Below are positions 44,883 to 56,800 of a stretch of DNA of 64,000 nucleotides, in pieces. The position numbers and the translations under genes were made by a program. Each line of letters opens with the position of its first letter. Within the stretch, counting starts at the first letter, position 1. The notes under the pieces were generated by a model that saw nothing but the letters and a program-made list of their open reading frames with translations, did not search any database and was not told the DNA's origin. The stretch is from contig OZ234496.1 of NCBI GenBank assembly GCA_965153455.1, forward strand, positions 15,244,304 to 15,308,303, read 5' to 3'. Source of the stretch: Sphagnum compactum. Taxonomy: Eukaryota > Bryophyta > Sphagnopsida > Sphagnales.

Positions 44883-47800
44883 ATGATTTCAGCAGAAATG
44901 GGAATAGGAGGAAGTTTTGCAGCAAAAGCAATTGAGGTACTAGTCCCATCATGGGGAGAGATCAACGTCTCCTTGGTGGCTGCACTGTCAGTGCTGTTGT
45001 TGGCGGGTTACTTGCATCAACAAGCAAACATGCCGAAGGAGGAGGAGGAGGATCATGAGGAGACGACAAAAAATCCTGAACGAAAAGGACAAGACATACT
45101 AGCAACAACACCACCACCTTTGGAGCTTGAAAACGACGACAACGACACCGTCAAAGCTTCAGCTGCTGGATCAACAATCAGCGGGGTAAACGTTAAAAAA
45201 CCACAACAAATCCTGAATGCTCCGAGCTTGAACATCTCTCTGCCTGAAGAGGACAATTAAATTCCCATAAGCACAAGAGAATTTTCTTCAAACGCTTTGC
45301 TTGAACATCTCTCTGCCTGGGCTTGAAGAGGACAATCAAATTCCCACAAGCACAAAAGAATTTTCTTCAAACTCTTTGCTTCAATTTCGTGAAGAGGACA
45401 ATCGAATTCCCACAAGCACGAGAAAATTTTCTTCAAAACTCTTTGCTTCAATTTCTTGAACAGGACAATCAAATTCCCACAAGCACGAGAAAATTTTCTT
45501 CAAAACTCTTTTGCTTCAATTGCAAACTCTTGACTTGTGCAGTAGTTAGTTGTCCATGGGGGGAGGGGGGGATCTCAAACTCATAACACTTGAGCTGCTA
45601 ACAAGATTAAGCTGACGAGTAAGGGAATTTGTTGGTTGCTGTAACAGGAATTGCTGCCAGAAAAGAAGAGCAGCTCCTTCATCTACCTCATTCGGGTACA
45701 AACTTGCCGGTTGGATCTTCTATTGCAAGACCTGGGTGTGTGAAGCTATTGGAAGCTCTGAGAGTTGTAAAGCTTTGTAGTAAAAACAAAATAGACTGCG
45801 AAACTTGATGTTTCCACAGGAGGTGCCTGCTCATCTTCACATTGATTGGAAAAAGGTTGATGATCACTGGTGTGAATGTCATGGTTGATCTGCTGCTTCT
45901 TCCTGTTCAAGAATGTTCACAGCAGAAATTCTCATGACAATTATGTTACAAGTGAAGAATCCATCATTCTTTCAGCTTCCGTCTCACTCAAGATTTTGTT
46001 GCTACAACAGTATTGGACAGCTTTGAATCCATGATGACTCATGCTTGTTTTGAATGGTTCTGGATGATGACACAGCTTTGAATCCATGATGACTCATGCT
46101 TGCTTTGAATGGTTCTGGATGATGACACAGCTTGAGCTTCTAGCAGCTAAGAACTTGATTGCTGCCAATTTGAATGGCACATCAGATCCATACGCAGTCA
46201 TCACATGTGGTGCACAAAAGCGTTTCAGGTAAATGCAACACTAGACTTTTCCCTTTCAAACACACAAGTCCTCAGTATCAGGCACTTCATCATGTGCTCA
46301 ACAAGAGAAGAGAAACTAGATCCTCCTCTGTTTCTGTGCATATTCTCTTCCATTTCATCGAGTTTTTGCTGAAGTTCGTCAATTCAGCAGTGGCAGACTT
46401 TTGTGGTGCAAGAATGCAGGACTACTACTACTACTACTCCTCTTTTGGCTTGAATTCTCAAGCACTTTAAAACCTACTTGACTTAGATGGGTGGAGTTTT
46501 TCTTTGGCTGCAAAAGTTCAATGATTGCAGGCTCCAGGAATCCAATGTGGGGTGAAGAGTTTGATTTCTACTCTGAGGAGCTTCCTGTGGAGGTGTGTGT
46601 CACTTTGTGCGATCCTTCGGCATGGAACCCTAATCCATGATGGTGTTTTTCAAGATTGTGCAATTCAGTGTACATGTCTCTTATTCCTGCACATCCGAGA
46701 CCTGCAATTGCTGCTATTGATTGTTTGGTACTGATTTTGCACTTGTCACTGCCACAGATCCAGATTGCAATATATGACTGGGATATCATGTGGAAGAGTA
46801 ATCTCCTTGGATCAATGAGCTTGATCATTGATGCAGAAGAGCAAAATGGAGCTGCATGGCACATGCTCGACAGCACTGGCCAGGTAAGAAACAGAGGGTG
46901 TTGAAAATCATGTTAAATTTGTGCTCTTTGGTGATTTGTGCTTCCTCTGTCTCTGGTCTGTATCCATGTATTGTTTGCTTTCTCTCTTCTCCTCACTCCT
47001 CCAATGCAGTGCTCTCTCTTTGAATGAGTAAGAAGGGTGCTATCACATCACATAGCTTAGAAACTCAAAAAAATTGCCAAGCATTCTATCACATCATAGC
47101 TCAAAAAACTCAAGAAAACGCGAAGCGTTCTATCACATCAGAGCTCAAGTAACTCAAGAAAAATGGAAAGTGTTCTATCACATCATAGCTCAAGAAAAAT
47201 GCAAAGTGTTTTATCACATTGTAGCTCAAGAAACTCAAGTAAAATGCAAAGCATTCTATCATATTGTAGCTTAAGAAACTCAGGAAAAATGCAAGCATTC
47301 TATCACATTGTAGCTCAAGACACTCAAGAGAAATGTAAAGCAATTCTACAATATTGTAGCTCAAGAAACTGAAGAAAAATGCAACGTGTTCCATCACATC
47401 ATAGCTCAAGAAACTCAAGAAAACTGCAAAGCGTTCTATCACATTGTAGCTCAAGAGACTCAAGAAAATTGCAAAGCATTCTATCACATTGTAGCTGAAG
47501 AAACTCAAGAAAAATACAAAGTGTTCTATCACATCGTAGCTCAAGAGACTCAAGAAAATTGCAATGGCATATGCTAAGAAAATGGTTATGGACCTGAGTA
47601 CAGGTTTGCATACAGGTGATATCAAAGAGATATCCTGTCAGTGCTTCTGGGTACGTAATCCCATGTTCCTTTTCCATCTCCAAGTTTCTTTGTCTTGTTA
47701 CGAAGTGCATTTGATCAATGTGCCTAGCATGTTTGTGGATTCATTATAGGTAGTGTTCAAGGTTGAGGTCTTGTTGAATACCAGATTCTCATCTGAGCAA

Positions 47801-50800
47801 CTTCTGGTGAAATTCAGAAGCTTGAATGGATATCTTGGAGTTGTAGCGCGGAGGAGACTGTCACAGGATCAATCAAAGCCTGTTGGGACAGAGGTGCATC
47901 AGAAGCCAGGACCACTTCAGACGATCTTCAATCTGCCACTGCATGAGGTGAAGAAATTCAATCTTTTCCTTTCCTCTGTACTACTGGCTTCTCTATTGTG
48001 TGCTATGTATCAACAGCTGTGTCTAGAATTGTCTCCAGCACAATTGCCTTACTCTTTTCAGCTGCTATGTTCAGAGCAAGTCTTTCCAACTGCAACAACA
48101 GGTCCTGCAGATACCGTTTTCAATGACAATTTGATAACTCCATGCTGCAGGTGGTGGAACACAGCTACTCATGTGCCTTAGAGAGATCATTTCTGTACCA
48201 TGGGCGGATGTATGTGTCAGCCTTGCACATTTGTTTCCACTCTAACATCTTTGCAAAGCAGCTGAAGGTGAGTTCCCCAGAAACACAAGTTGCAATTCTG
48301 ACTGTCCCGAAACATACGACAAACACAGAAAGTTAGGAGTCAACTAATACAAATCCTTCTTATCCAATCTTTCGGGGACTGTTCAGAAATGTGAAAAAAG
48401 GTTTGAGCTCGATCTTTGATAGTGGTACCTCCTGACAGTGTCAGAAAGTGAGGTTTTTCCCTCTTTGCAGTGTCCTCAGACCAGGCATTGATTAGCTGCT
48501 TCAACTGTCAGGGTTGTTCTCTCATATGACAGGATTCTTATGTTCATCCAAATAGCACTACAAACTTTTTCTTTGGATTGTTGCATTTGCCTTTGGTGCT
48601 TATCTTTCTAGTGCTTGTAATCTCTGCAGGTCATCTTACCTTATGAAGACATTGAAGAGGTGAAGACATGTGGTTCCTGTTGTACATAACATTGCAATTC
48701 TTTTGCAAAGCTTCTTAAGCTTACAACTCTTGGTTCTCAATATCTAAGCAAAACTCCGTTGCTTGTGTTGCTGAGTTTTTTTCTCTGTCTGAGATAGTTG
48801 GAATGTTTTTGGGGGGTCTTGGTATCCACAGATGAAGAGGAGCCAGCATGCAGTCATCAACCCTGCCATAAACATTATCTTGCGGTCAGGTTCTGGAGGT
48901 CAAGGAGTGCCTCCTTTGGCTGGTGGTGATGGTGAATTTTCTCCTCTCATGGTGCTCCATGACATTAAACTGAAAGCAAAGATCTGCATCTTCATCTTTC
49001 AAGGCATCATGAAGAATATTTCCAAGCCTGCAGATTACCAGCAATGCTTGTAATGTTGTGAAACAATTTGATAGATTTGTTTGTTTTTTGTCTTCAGCAA
49101 CATGCAAGATATGTCAAACCATGTGGATGGATTTGTGTCTTTGTTCCTTCATCATTCTGTCTCTTTGGTACTGCAGGCAGACCCAAGTACAAATTTGCAT
49201 CATTCTGGAATCGAAATCATACACTCCGAACACTAGAACGAGCACTCGACAATTTCAATAACATGCATGATGCTGCAAAACAGGTAAATCCTTAACACAC
49301 TGTCTCCTTACTGATTTTGACAAGGAACCCAGAGGAATCGACAGTTGAATATCATGCATTATCTTTGGCAGTGCCTTCTATATGAGTTCTTGATGATCTC
49401 TGTGGTTGCATATTCAGCTTTGCAAGAAGTTCCATTCTCTGGTTTTGGAGTGAATACTGAACTGGTTTTCCAAGTTTTGCAAATGACCCTGGAGAATGAT
49501 GAGGAAAAAGAGCATGTTCCGATTTTGATGTGTCTTTCTCATTTTCCTTGGAGAATTGCAGGAGCAAGAGCAGCCATTTGCAAGGCAAGAAGGAACATTT
49601 GGATCTCTAGAACAGAATGCAGTGGACATCAAGACATCCACACCACAAAATCTAGAGCAGATAATAGTTTGGCCCTCCATAAAAGATGATGTCCTACATC
49701 AGATTTGCAAGGTTTTCTCCTTTCCAGCCCATTGAGCTTCAGGTCCTTGAAATACATTAGATGACATCTGTTGCATCTTTTGGTGGAAATGTATTCCTCT
49801 GATTTGGTTGAAGATGGGAGTTTAGTGTAATTGATGAGCCACTCTTGTTTGTGCACAGGTGGAATTGGCTTGCACAGCCCAAGAGTATTTCGCACTTTGT
49901 TTAGCAGATGATTCCAAGTTCATTGAAGACTACTGTGCAGAGCGCAAAGATACAGATCTTCAGGTAACTGGACACTCTTCCAAAAACTGCATGTATTCAA
50001 ACTCTGCACTGTTGTGGAAATTATGAAGAGCTGCAGTTCTGGATGCATCTATGTCTGTTCTGCTCATGACTTTCTTTACTCATGCCAGACTTTCTTCACT
50101 CATGCACACAGAAGGGGAGTCATTTGGTCGAGTTTGTAAAATTGTGTGGCAGGTGGAACAATGGCGGCATGTGGCAGACAAGAAGGGTGGAATGGCTCGA
50201 ATGGTGACATACAGATCACTCTGCCACAGTCCCATGTGTCCTCCAGACACTGCTGTAACAGTATGGCAGCATGTGACTTTTTCTGATGACAAGAAAGTCT
50301 TGGTTGGTTGCCGCAGCCTGAGTCCTCATGCATATAAGCATCAAGCCATATACTCTATTGTACTTTTTTGTACAAGCTTGATTTTTGTGGTGCTGTAACT
50401 TGGTCTAATTTGCAAAAGCTTTATTACTCAGCAACAAGATGTGGGCTGAACTGAGGTTTTCAAGAAAGAGTGGCATACTGATTAGGGTTTCAGCCTGGAA
50501 CCATGAGATTGTTTAGGTCATACTATGAATCTGCAATACTTGTACCATTTGAACATCAATGACTCCTTACAACGCACTCTCCATTCTGTTTCTTATGTAA
50601 TTCTTTTGCAGGTTTTGGAAATTGTGAACCAAGCACATGATGTTCCCTTTGGTTCTTGTTTTGAGGTACATTCCTTACTCCCTACCTGTGCATGCTACTT
50701 AGGAGTTTCTTTCATTTAAAATGCATACATGCACATGTCTGCTCTTGGTCTTGGTAGGCTCTGTAACCACAGAACTACCATCCATATTCATTCAAAACAG

Positions 50801-51665
50801 TATGGCTTTGGTTTGACCTGATTTTGGGACTATCATTGGGGACCAGGTCCATGCAAGATGGTTGCTTGAGACAACATCAGCAACTTCTTGTACTCTTGTT
50901 GTCAAAGTCGGTAAGAATTAATAACCAATTGCTCAGCATTAGGCTGGATGGAACTCTATTAGACTGCCCAGCATGCAGAATATAGGGTCCTATTTGCTGC
51001 ACATTGGAGAATTGTTCTTAGCATATCAACTTGGTCACAGCCGCAAAAATCTGCAAACTATGTCCCAGCCACTCTGCATTAGTCCCAACGTATTAAAACT
51101 CAATTGTGGTGCTCCCTTCTGTACTTCTGGAGTTTGCTATTTAACATATCTTGATTGTGCACTGACTCTTGATCCATATTCTTTACCAGGAGTGCATTTC
51201 AAGAGATGGTGTGTGATGCAGTCTAAGATCAGAGCAGGCACTCTTAATGAGGTATTGGCCTATTTCAACCTGACAGTTATAACCAAGTAGTATATGCCTG
51301 AAAGAAGTCAATTCTAGAAATGAGATGCACATGCCAATTCTTCATGCATGGGAGTTTGACAGGATTGCTCTCTCAATTTGTTAGTTAACCACCTACAAAA
51401 ATCATCATCCTGCTGGATCATTACATAATGCCACCTTAAGGAACTGTTTATTCCAAAAAATTGGAGACCAGTGCAATGCTTAGGATAAAAGGATTTGGGG
51501 TTTTGGTGTTTGCACAGCATATAGGGGTCTGTTTTGTACGAGGGGTGTGATATTCTAGGTGCTGTTTTGCAGTACACAGCAGATGTGGAGATGGCAGTGA
51601 AACTTGCTCAGCAGATATTAAGAAACTCAAGGGTCGATTTACAAAGAGGAGATGAAAATTCATGA
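44883..51665 (+). CDS. BAGP1: BAGP1-like protein: membrane anchor, C2, GRAM and VASt domains (18 exons)
   Basis: Exons: 44883-45185, 45648-45695, 46131-46228, 46517-46592, 46758-46883, 47604-47650, 47818-47947, 48151-48267, 48630-48659, 48832-48931, 49177-49283, 49562-49711, 49859-49963, 50153-50302, 50612-50665, 50847-50910, 51190-51251, 51573-51665. They sum to 1860 nt (619 residues plus stop), with GT-AG junctions and unbroken frame throughout. A hydrophobic segment (residues about 27-44) follows LVPSWGEI, as in Arabidopsis BAGP1 (At3g59660). The C2 domain (about 112-225) has NGTSDPYA with Asp136, [12 protein letters not shown] and YDWD with Asp182 and Asp184. The usual first loop-1 Asp is absent, so calcium binding may be weak. 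The GRAM domain (about 262-345) shows [29 protein letters not shown] and [15 protein letters not shown], then [14 protein letters not shown]. The VASt domain (about 430-600) includes [21 protein letters not shown]1 links an aspartyl protease to BAG6 in defence-related autophagy. VASt domains bind sterols or related lipids. First ATG at 44883, with another at 44898. Confidence 0.93.
45245..45525 (+). repeat. Tandem repeat in intron 1 of the BAGP1-like gene, about 67-bp unit, four copies
   Basis: TTCCCACAAGCACGAGAAAA and CTTCAAAACTCTTTGCTTCA recur, with TTCCCA at about 45262, 45341, 45407 and 45474. The first interval is 12-13 bp longer because it contains a second AACATCTCTCTGCCTG. The array begins just after exon 1 (donor at 45186). 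Confidence 0.85.
46017..46130 (+). repeat. 55-bp tandem duplication carrying copies of the exon 3 splice acceptor
   Basis: ACAGCTTTGAATCCATGATG starts at 46017 and again at 46072. The next ACAGCTT, at 46127, is the acceptor plus first bases of exon 3. Three ACAG acceptors therefore stand 55 bp apart. The two upstream ones lead into TGA after CTT and out of frame, so the third is the coding one. Confidence 0.9.
47035..47575 (+). repeat. 45-bp minisatellite in intron 5 of the BAGP1-like gene, about 12 copies
   Basis: Unit: TTCTATCACATTGTAGCTCA, then AGAAACTCAAGAAAAATGCA, then AAGCG. Successive CTATCAC words fall 44-45 bp apart, and one copy is shortened. Because 45 is a multiple of three, frames stay open on both strands (171 residues on the minus strand, several 15-residue repeats on the plus strand). 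The block lies wholly inside the intron between exons 46758-46883 and 47604-47650, so I do not treat these frames as genes. Confidence 0.92.
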
Positions 51666-53790
51666 CATCTTTTGCTTTAGCATTCTGGTAATCAATGCAG
51701 ACAGTAGAACTTGGGAGTTGCTATAGTAGCAGTATTCTCAGAGGCTTTTGCGCTTCCATCAAGTTTTTGGTTTTGCAGCACAAAACCAATTTGAGAAGCC
51801 TTCACAGAAGAGTTTGATGAACTAATTCCCTGGCCTTATCTCACCAGCACCTCAAGTACTGAGTTTGAATCAAAAATCTTCCTTGTGTATACAAAGAGAA
51901 CAGATAAATACCCACATACCCAATATGCATCCCAACTTAGATTTAAGAACTCCCTGCCAAGCACAAGAAATCGTTTTCCACTTCAAATCTGCACACTCAA
52001 AAAGTGCAATCTGAAAGGGGCAAACTTAATCAGTGCACCAGTGTTGAAAATGAAAGATTCCTCAGGATAGCCAAATCAGGCTTAAGGGCACATTGTACTT
52101 TTTTATATCTAGTCATTGGCACAAACTGGTGCCATCTTAGTGAGTTTTGGCACTACCTAATTATCAGTGAGCATGAGCACTGAAAAGCAGCAAGATGCTA
52201 GTGAGGTAGTGACTATGATAGTGTTGCAATTTTCTTGTGGGATATGTCATTCCACATTTCCATGGAATAGAAAATGGTAGCCAGTGCAGTTTCCATTGAC
52301 TTTCTTTGTGTCTTGTCTGTTGAAAAATGTTCAAGATCCTCTCAAAATGTGATTAATTTTAGCTGAAATTTAACAATTTACCAAGATCCTGTGTGCCCTC
52401 CAAAATTTGGTTCATCCTATCGAACCAAACCCATGAAGTAAAGACATCATGAAACTCAGTTTACCATCAAAATTCATGATATTTTGGGTTTCATTTCCCC
52501 CCCCATCCCCCTAATGCTAATGTATTTTTTGAATTTTTAAAAAAAATCTCACCTTGTGTATGACCAAACTCAAGATTCTAGTGTTGTTTTTCATGATTTT
52601 TTACTTTAGATAACTCTATTGTGTCAAAAAGTTCACATTGATACCTGGTGGCAAGCCTTTAGGGGCACACCATAAACACAACATAACATGTCACATGTTA
52701 GAACTTAATCTTCATACACCAAGCTTATTCACTGATTTTCATCCTTTATATTTACACATGACATTTACTTGAAACAAATAGACAAATAGGATCCAAGGTT
52801 CATCAAATTGTAATATGCCAAGCAACTCACCATTAGAAATGCATAGGTACCACGATGCGGTGGTTTTTTATGGTACACATTGAATTCTAGTAAGTTTACA
52901 TGGGCCTTGTTAGCATGCACAATACCAATGGTTATTAGTGTCATCATCTACATATGCCACCACAAACATCAATTTATTTTTTCTTAACCCTTTCATTTGA
53001 ACTAAAAGAACATCACATGATTAATCCCAAACCCAAATTAAAGCCATGAAAGTTAATTTCACATTTCATTGTAGATTTGCCAGTGAATAAGATCAATGTA
53101 CAATAAAACTAAATATTCATATATTGAACTTCTTTTTAGTGATATGTTAAATACCACCTTTGGGTTCACAATTGAGCTCTTTTTGAATTTAAAAAATTCA
53201 TCAACCAGGATATGGTGTTAAACATCATCTTCACAAAGAATCATTTTGAAACTTGGACATAACTACAAATACAATATATACACAATAATCAATTTGGATT
53301 AAACAACATAATACAATCCTTGCACCTCACACAAATCATCAAAATGCAATACGACACACAAAGGATGTTTGTAAATGATAATTGTGTACAATTGGTGTAG
53401 ATTTGAATTCTAAGAAAAACCATGAAAAAATATTCATACCTTGATTGGTGGCTAATGTGCAAAGACAAAAAAAATACCCATAAAAAATGGTTTAAGAGAT
53501 ATTAGTGCATGGAGTGGAGGTAACAAAGTGCAATGTTTTATGTGCAATAAAACTCAAAGAAAGGTCCATAATCAAAGTTGAAAACCAAATAAAGAACATA
53601 CATTTTATATCAAAAAGGAAGATAGCTATGAAATAAATATTAACAAACACAACATGGCAAAAGTGGGGCACATGGCAAGGTCACAAACCTAACCTTGAGT
53701 GACTTCGAAAAACCTTTGAAAAAACACTCAAATTCACTAGATTGAAAACATACGTGTTAAGGTTGATGAATTTTTTCCTTGTTAAATCAT
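51666..53790. other. 3' flank of the BAGP1-like gene passing into AT-rich intergenic DNA
   Basis: The first few hundred bases after the stop codon keep a gene-like composition and probably include the 3' untranslated region. A short C run lies near 52498-52510. No further exon could be linked. Confidence 0.5.
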
Positions 53791-53799
53791 GTTTTGCCT

Positions 53800-54830
53800 A
53801 GCATAACCAAATGTAAACAAATTTAGCTAAGATTATTAAAATTTAACCAAATTTAAACTAATACTTTAGTTTAACCAAAATTTGGAACTTAAACTTAACT
53901 TAGACTTAATGATTCAATTTAAACTAAATTATGTTCGTTTAACCAAAATTACTCAAGTTCGATAAAATTTAGTTTAATATATTTAAATATCTTAATTTTA
54001 CCAATTTTAGCACTAATTTCTTTGATTAGTTTAATTTATGTTAATTTTAGTCAAATTTAGTGTTAAATGTTTTGTTTAATCAAATATATGTTAGTTTAAC
54101 CCAACTGTAGTGAAATTTAGCCAAATTTAGCCTTAAAGTTTTAGTTTAGTTAAATTTATGTTAATTTAACCATGTGTAGTGCAATTTAGCCAAATTTAAC
54201 CTTAAATGTTTAGTTTATCCAAATCTATGTTAGTTTATCCAAGTGCAGTGAAATTTAACCAAATTTAGTTTTAAATGTTTAGTTTAACCAAATATATGTT
54301 AATTTAACTATGTGTAGTGAAATCTAGGCAAATTTAACCTTAAATGTTTAGGTTAGCCAAATATATGGTAGTTTAGCCAAGTGTAGTGAAGTTCAATTTA
54401 ATTTATCCTGAATGGTTTAGTTTATCATAATTTAGCCAAATTTAATGGCATTTAACCAAATTTAAACTAAATATTTTATCTTAACCAAATTCATGTTTGT
54501 TTAACTAAGTTAAATGAAATTTAACCAATTGTATGTTAGTTTAGCCAATTTTAATAATGTTTAATCAAATCTATGGTAGTTAATCTAAATAATGAAGTTC
54601 AACCAAATTTATGGTAGTTTAACCAAGTTTAGTCATATTTAATGAATGTTGGTCAAATTTATGTTAGTTCATTAAATTTCGGCACATTCAATGAAATTTA
54701 GGTTTAACCACATTTAATAAAGTACAACCAAATTTATGATAATTTAGTTAATTTTAATGAATTTAAACTAAATTTATGTTAATTTAGGCACGTTTAACCA
54801 TGTTGAATTGAATAACATGGAATTGATATT
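53800..54830. repeat. Degenerate 69-bp tandem repeat (AACCAAATTTA-rich)
   Basis: In the best-preserved part (about 54000-54440) the word TAAATG or a close variant recurs at 54064, 54134, 54203, 54272, 54341 and 54409, a period of 68-70 bp. Each unit has the order TTAACCAAATATATGTTA, ATTTAACCA, TGTAGTGAAATTTAGC, CAAATTTAACC, TTAAATGTTTAGTTT. The flanks to about 53800 and 54830 use the same words without clear period. A related patch lies at about 56515-56700. No coding sense. Confidence 0.85.
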
Positions 54831-56510
54831 GTAGAAATGATTAGGTAACATGGAAACTGATCTTGTAGAGTTGATCAAATTGCATGGAATTAATCTTGTT
54901 GAAATGATTGCGGGTTAGAATTGTGCTAAGAGGTTGAGCAAATTTTATTGTTCCATGTTACTTGTATCAAAACAAATGCATCTTGAACTTTTCCTTGATT
55001 GTTCCAAATCTTGGTCAACTATGTGGTTGTTTTAATTATGAAAGATTTCAAGTTCATGAGGTGGTTCTATATGATAATAATGTTGGTATCTTGAGTAAAA
55101 TGAAAGTAATGATCTAACATTTTATGACTGACACTTCCAAATTTAGATATGGTGATGCTTCAAGGAGGGTTAACATCTTGTTCTCCTTTTTTTTTCTATT
55201 GATCAAAGAGATGGGAAGTTGAAGCTCTCAAGGAGCTCAAAAGGTTTGATAAAAAAGAAGATTTTGGTCCTGGTTCTTTATTTCTTTCCTTTCTTTTCTT
55301 CTTTTATACAAGTACTTGAGGGATCATTTTTTCACTTGTAACATCCTTGAAGAGCTTAAATACTTGACATAGTTGACAAGATTGTGAGTGGCAAAACTCC
55401 TTGGACTTGACATGATTTTTTTCTCTACTTGATTGTGATTTAAGCACCAATCTACAAGAGTGCAATCTAGCCATAGTTTGTTCACATTAACAATTTTGTC
55501 AGTTTTTTTTTCCCATTTTTTTAGCAACTTAGAAGGGCAATTGACAAATTTGTCAAAAAGTTTCCATGCTTTCAAAATGTGCTTGCATTAGATAATGAAA
55601 AACAACAACTAGGAAATCTCTTGTGTGTCTCCATCTCTTCCTTTGTCTCTTTATGTTTGTATTGATCAATTGTATCTATGTGTGTATATATGTTTCTATT
55701 CTTCCATTTGTAGAAAAAAGGAATGATAATCTTAGTAGTGTGTGATCCAAGACTTGAATTTTAGGTGCAATATATGACACGGTTCTTCATGCTTTTGTAG
55801 TTGTTAAGTAGTAGGAGATATTTTAATGTTCAACCTTGTTTTTGGATCCCAATATCCACTCCCCTTGGTGTGGGGATATCTGACATTCACAATTGAACAT
55901 AAGGTTTTTACCTATTGTCTCAATGAAAGTTGTGGGAATTAATTTTTCCTTTCCTACTCCTAAGACCAACCGTGAGGTCTTTTATTGTTTTAATCTACCT
56001 TTCAAAAATAAAAGGACAATAAAGGTTCCCTACTTGTTCTCCAAGTTAATTGCGAGGAATGAATTTTCTTTGCTTGCTATTTAAACGAGTCGTGGAGGTC
56101 CTTTGCTTCTTTTTTGTGCCTTTTGAAAATGAAAGGAAAATGGAAACTAATTAGGGGCTTTTCGTATGCTATTTGGATGAGTCGTGGGGAATTTTTTTTC
56201 CACTTCCTCTCCAACCAATCATGAGAATTTTTCTGGTTATGTTTTTTAAGTACCTCACATAAATTGTTTGTTTTTTTTCATATTTATTTTTTGCAAAACA
56301 TTATTTTTTCTTGTTTATTATTTTGTAGAACCTACATTTAGTTATCCAGGTTAAAGAATGACTTTGAAGTCTGCACCCGAATATTTTTGTGAGTTATGCG
56401 AAGTCACAGTGATCTAGGGGAGATTTATCCAGGAACACAATGGGGGTAAAATCCATTGGGCATTGTTAGAATCATTATTGAAATTCGATAATGAGGGAAT
56501 TACAAGGTTG
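54831..56510. other. Intergenic DNA, no gene supported
   Basis: Isolated frames only (for example minus strand 55324-55575), without motifs. Around 55890-56240 the phrase GTCGTGGAGGTC and variants recurs, possibly a decayed duplication. Confidence 0.45.
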
Positions 56511-56514
56511 CGAA

Positions 56515-56800
56515 AATTTATGTTAGTTTAACCATGTTTAACTAAATTATGTTAATTTAGCTATGTTTAATCATGTTTAATTAAATTTAGCCAAAGTTAT
56601 GCTAGTTTAACCAATTTAAATTTAGTTTAACTTAAATAACATATATTTAGCCTAGTTTAGCTTAAGTTACACTATAACTGCTTAGTTTTAGTGTAAGGTC
56701 TAGGTTAATTTTTATTAGTCTAAGTTACATTCCTAAGTAATTTAAATTAACTTAAGTCACTTTAGGTCAACATGGGATGGCATAGGTTTGTACATGTTAA
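56515..56800. repeat. Second patch of TTAGTTTAACC-type low-complexity sequence
   Basis: Uses the same words as the array at 53800-54830 (TATGTTAGTTTAACCATGTT, TTTAGCC, AATTTAG) but with no measurable period. It is likely a diverged outlier of the same repeat. Confidence 0.6.

Noticed and set aside
47110-47625. Minus-strand 171-residue repetitive open frame
   Set aside because: It is produced by the 45-bp intronic minisatellite, whose unit length is a multiple of three. It has no start context, no domain and lies inside an intron of a well-supported gene.
47753-48181. 142-residue plus-strand open frame starting at GTG 47753
   Set aside because: It runs through the intron acceptor at 47817 and past the donor at 47948. 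Only 47818-47947 is coding, as an exon of the BAGP1-like gene.
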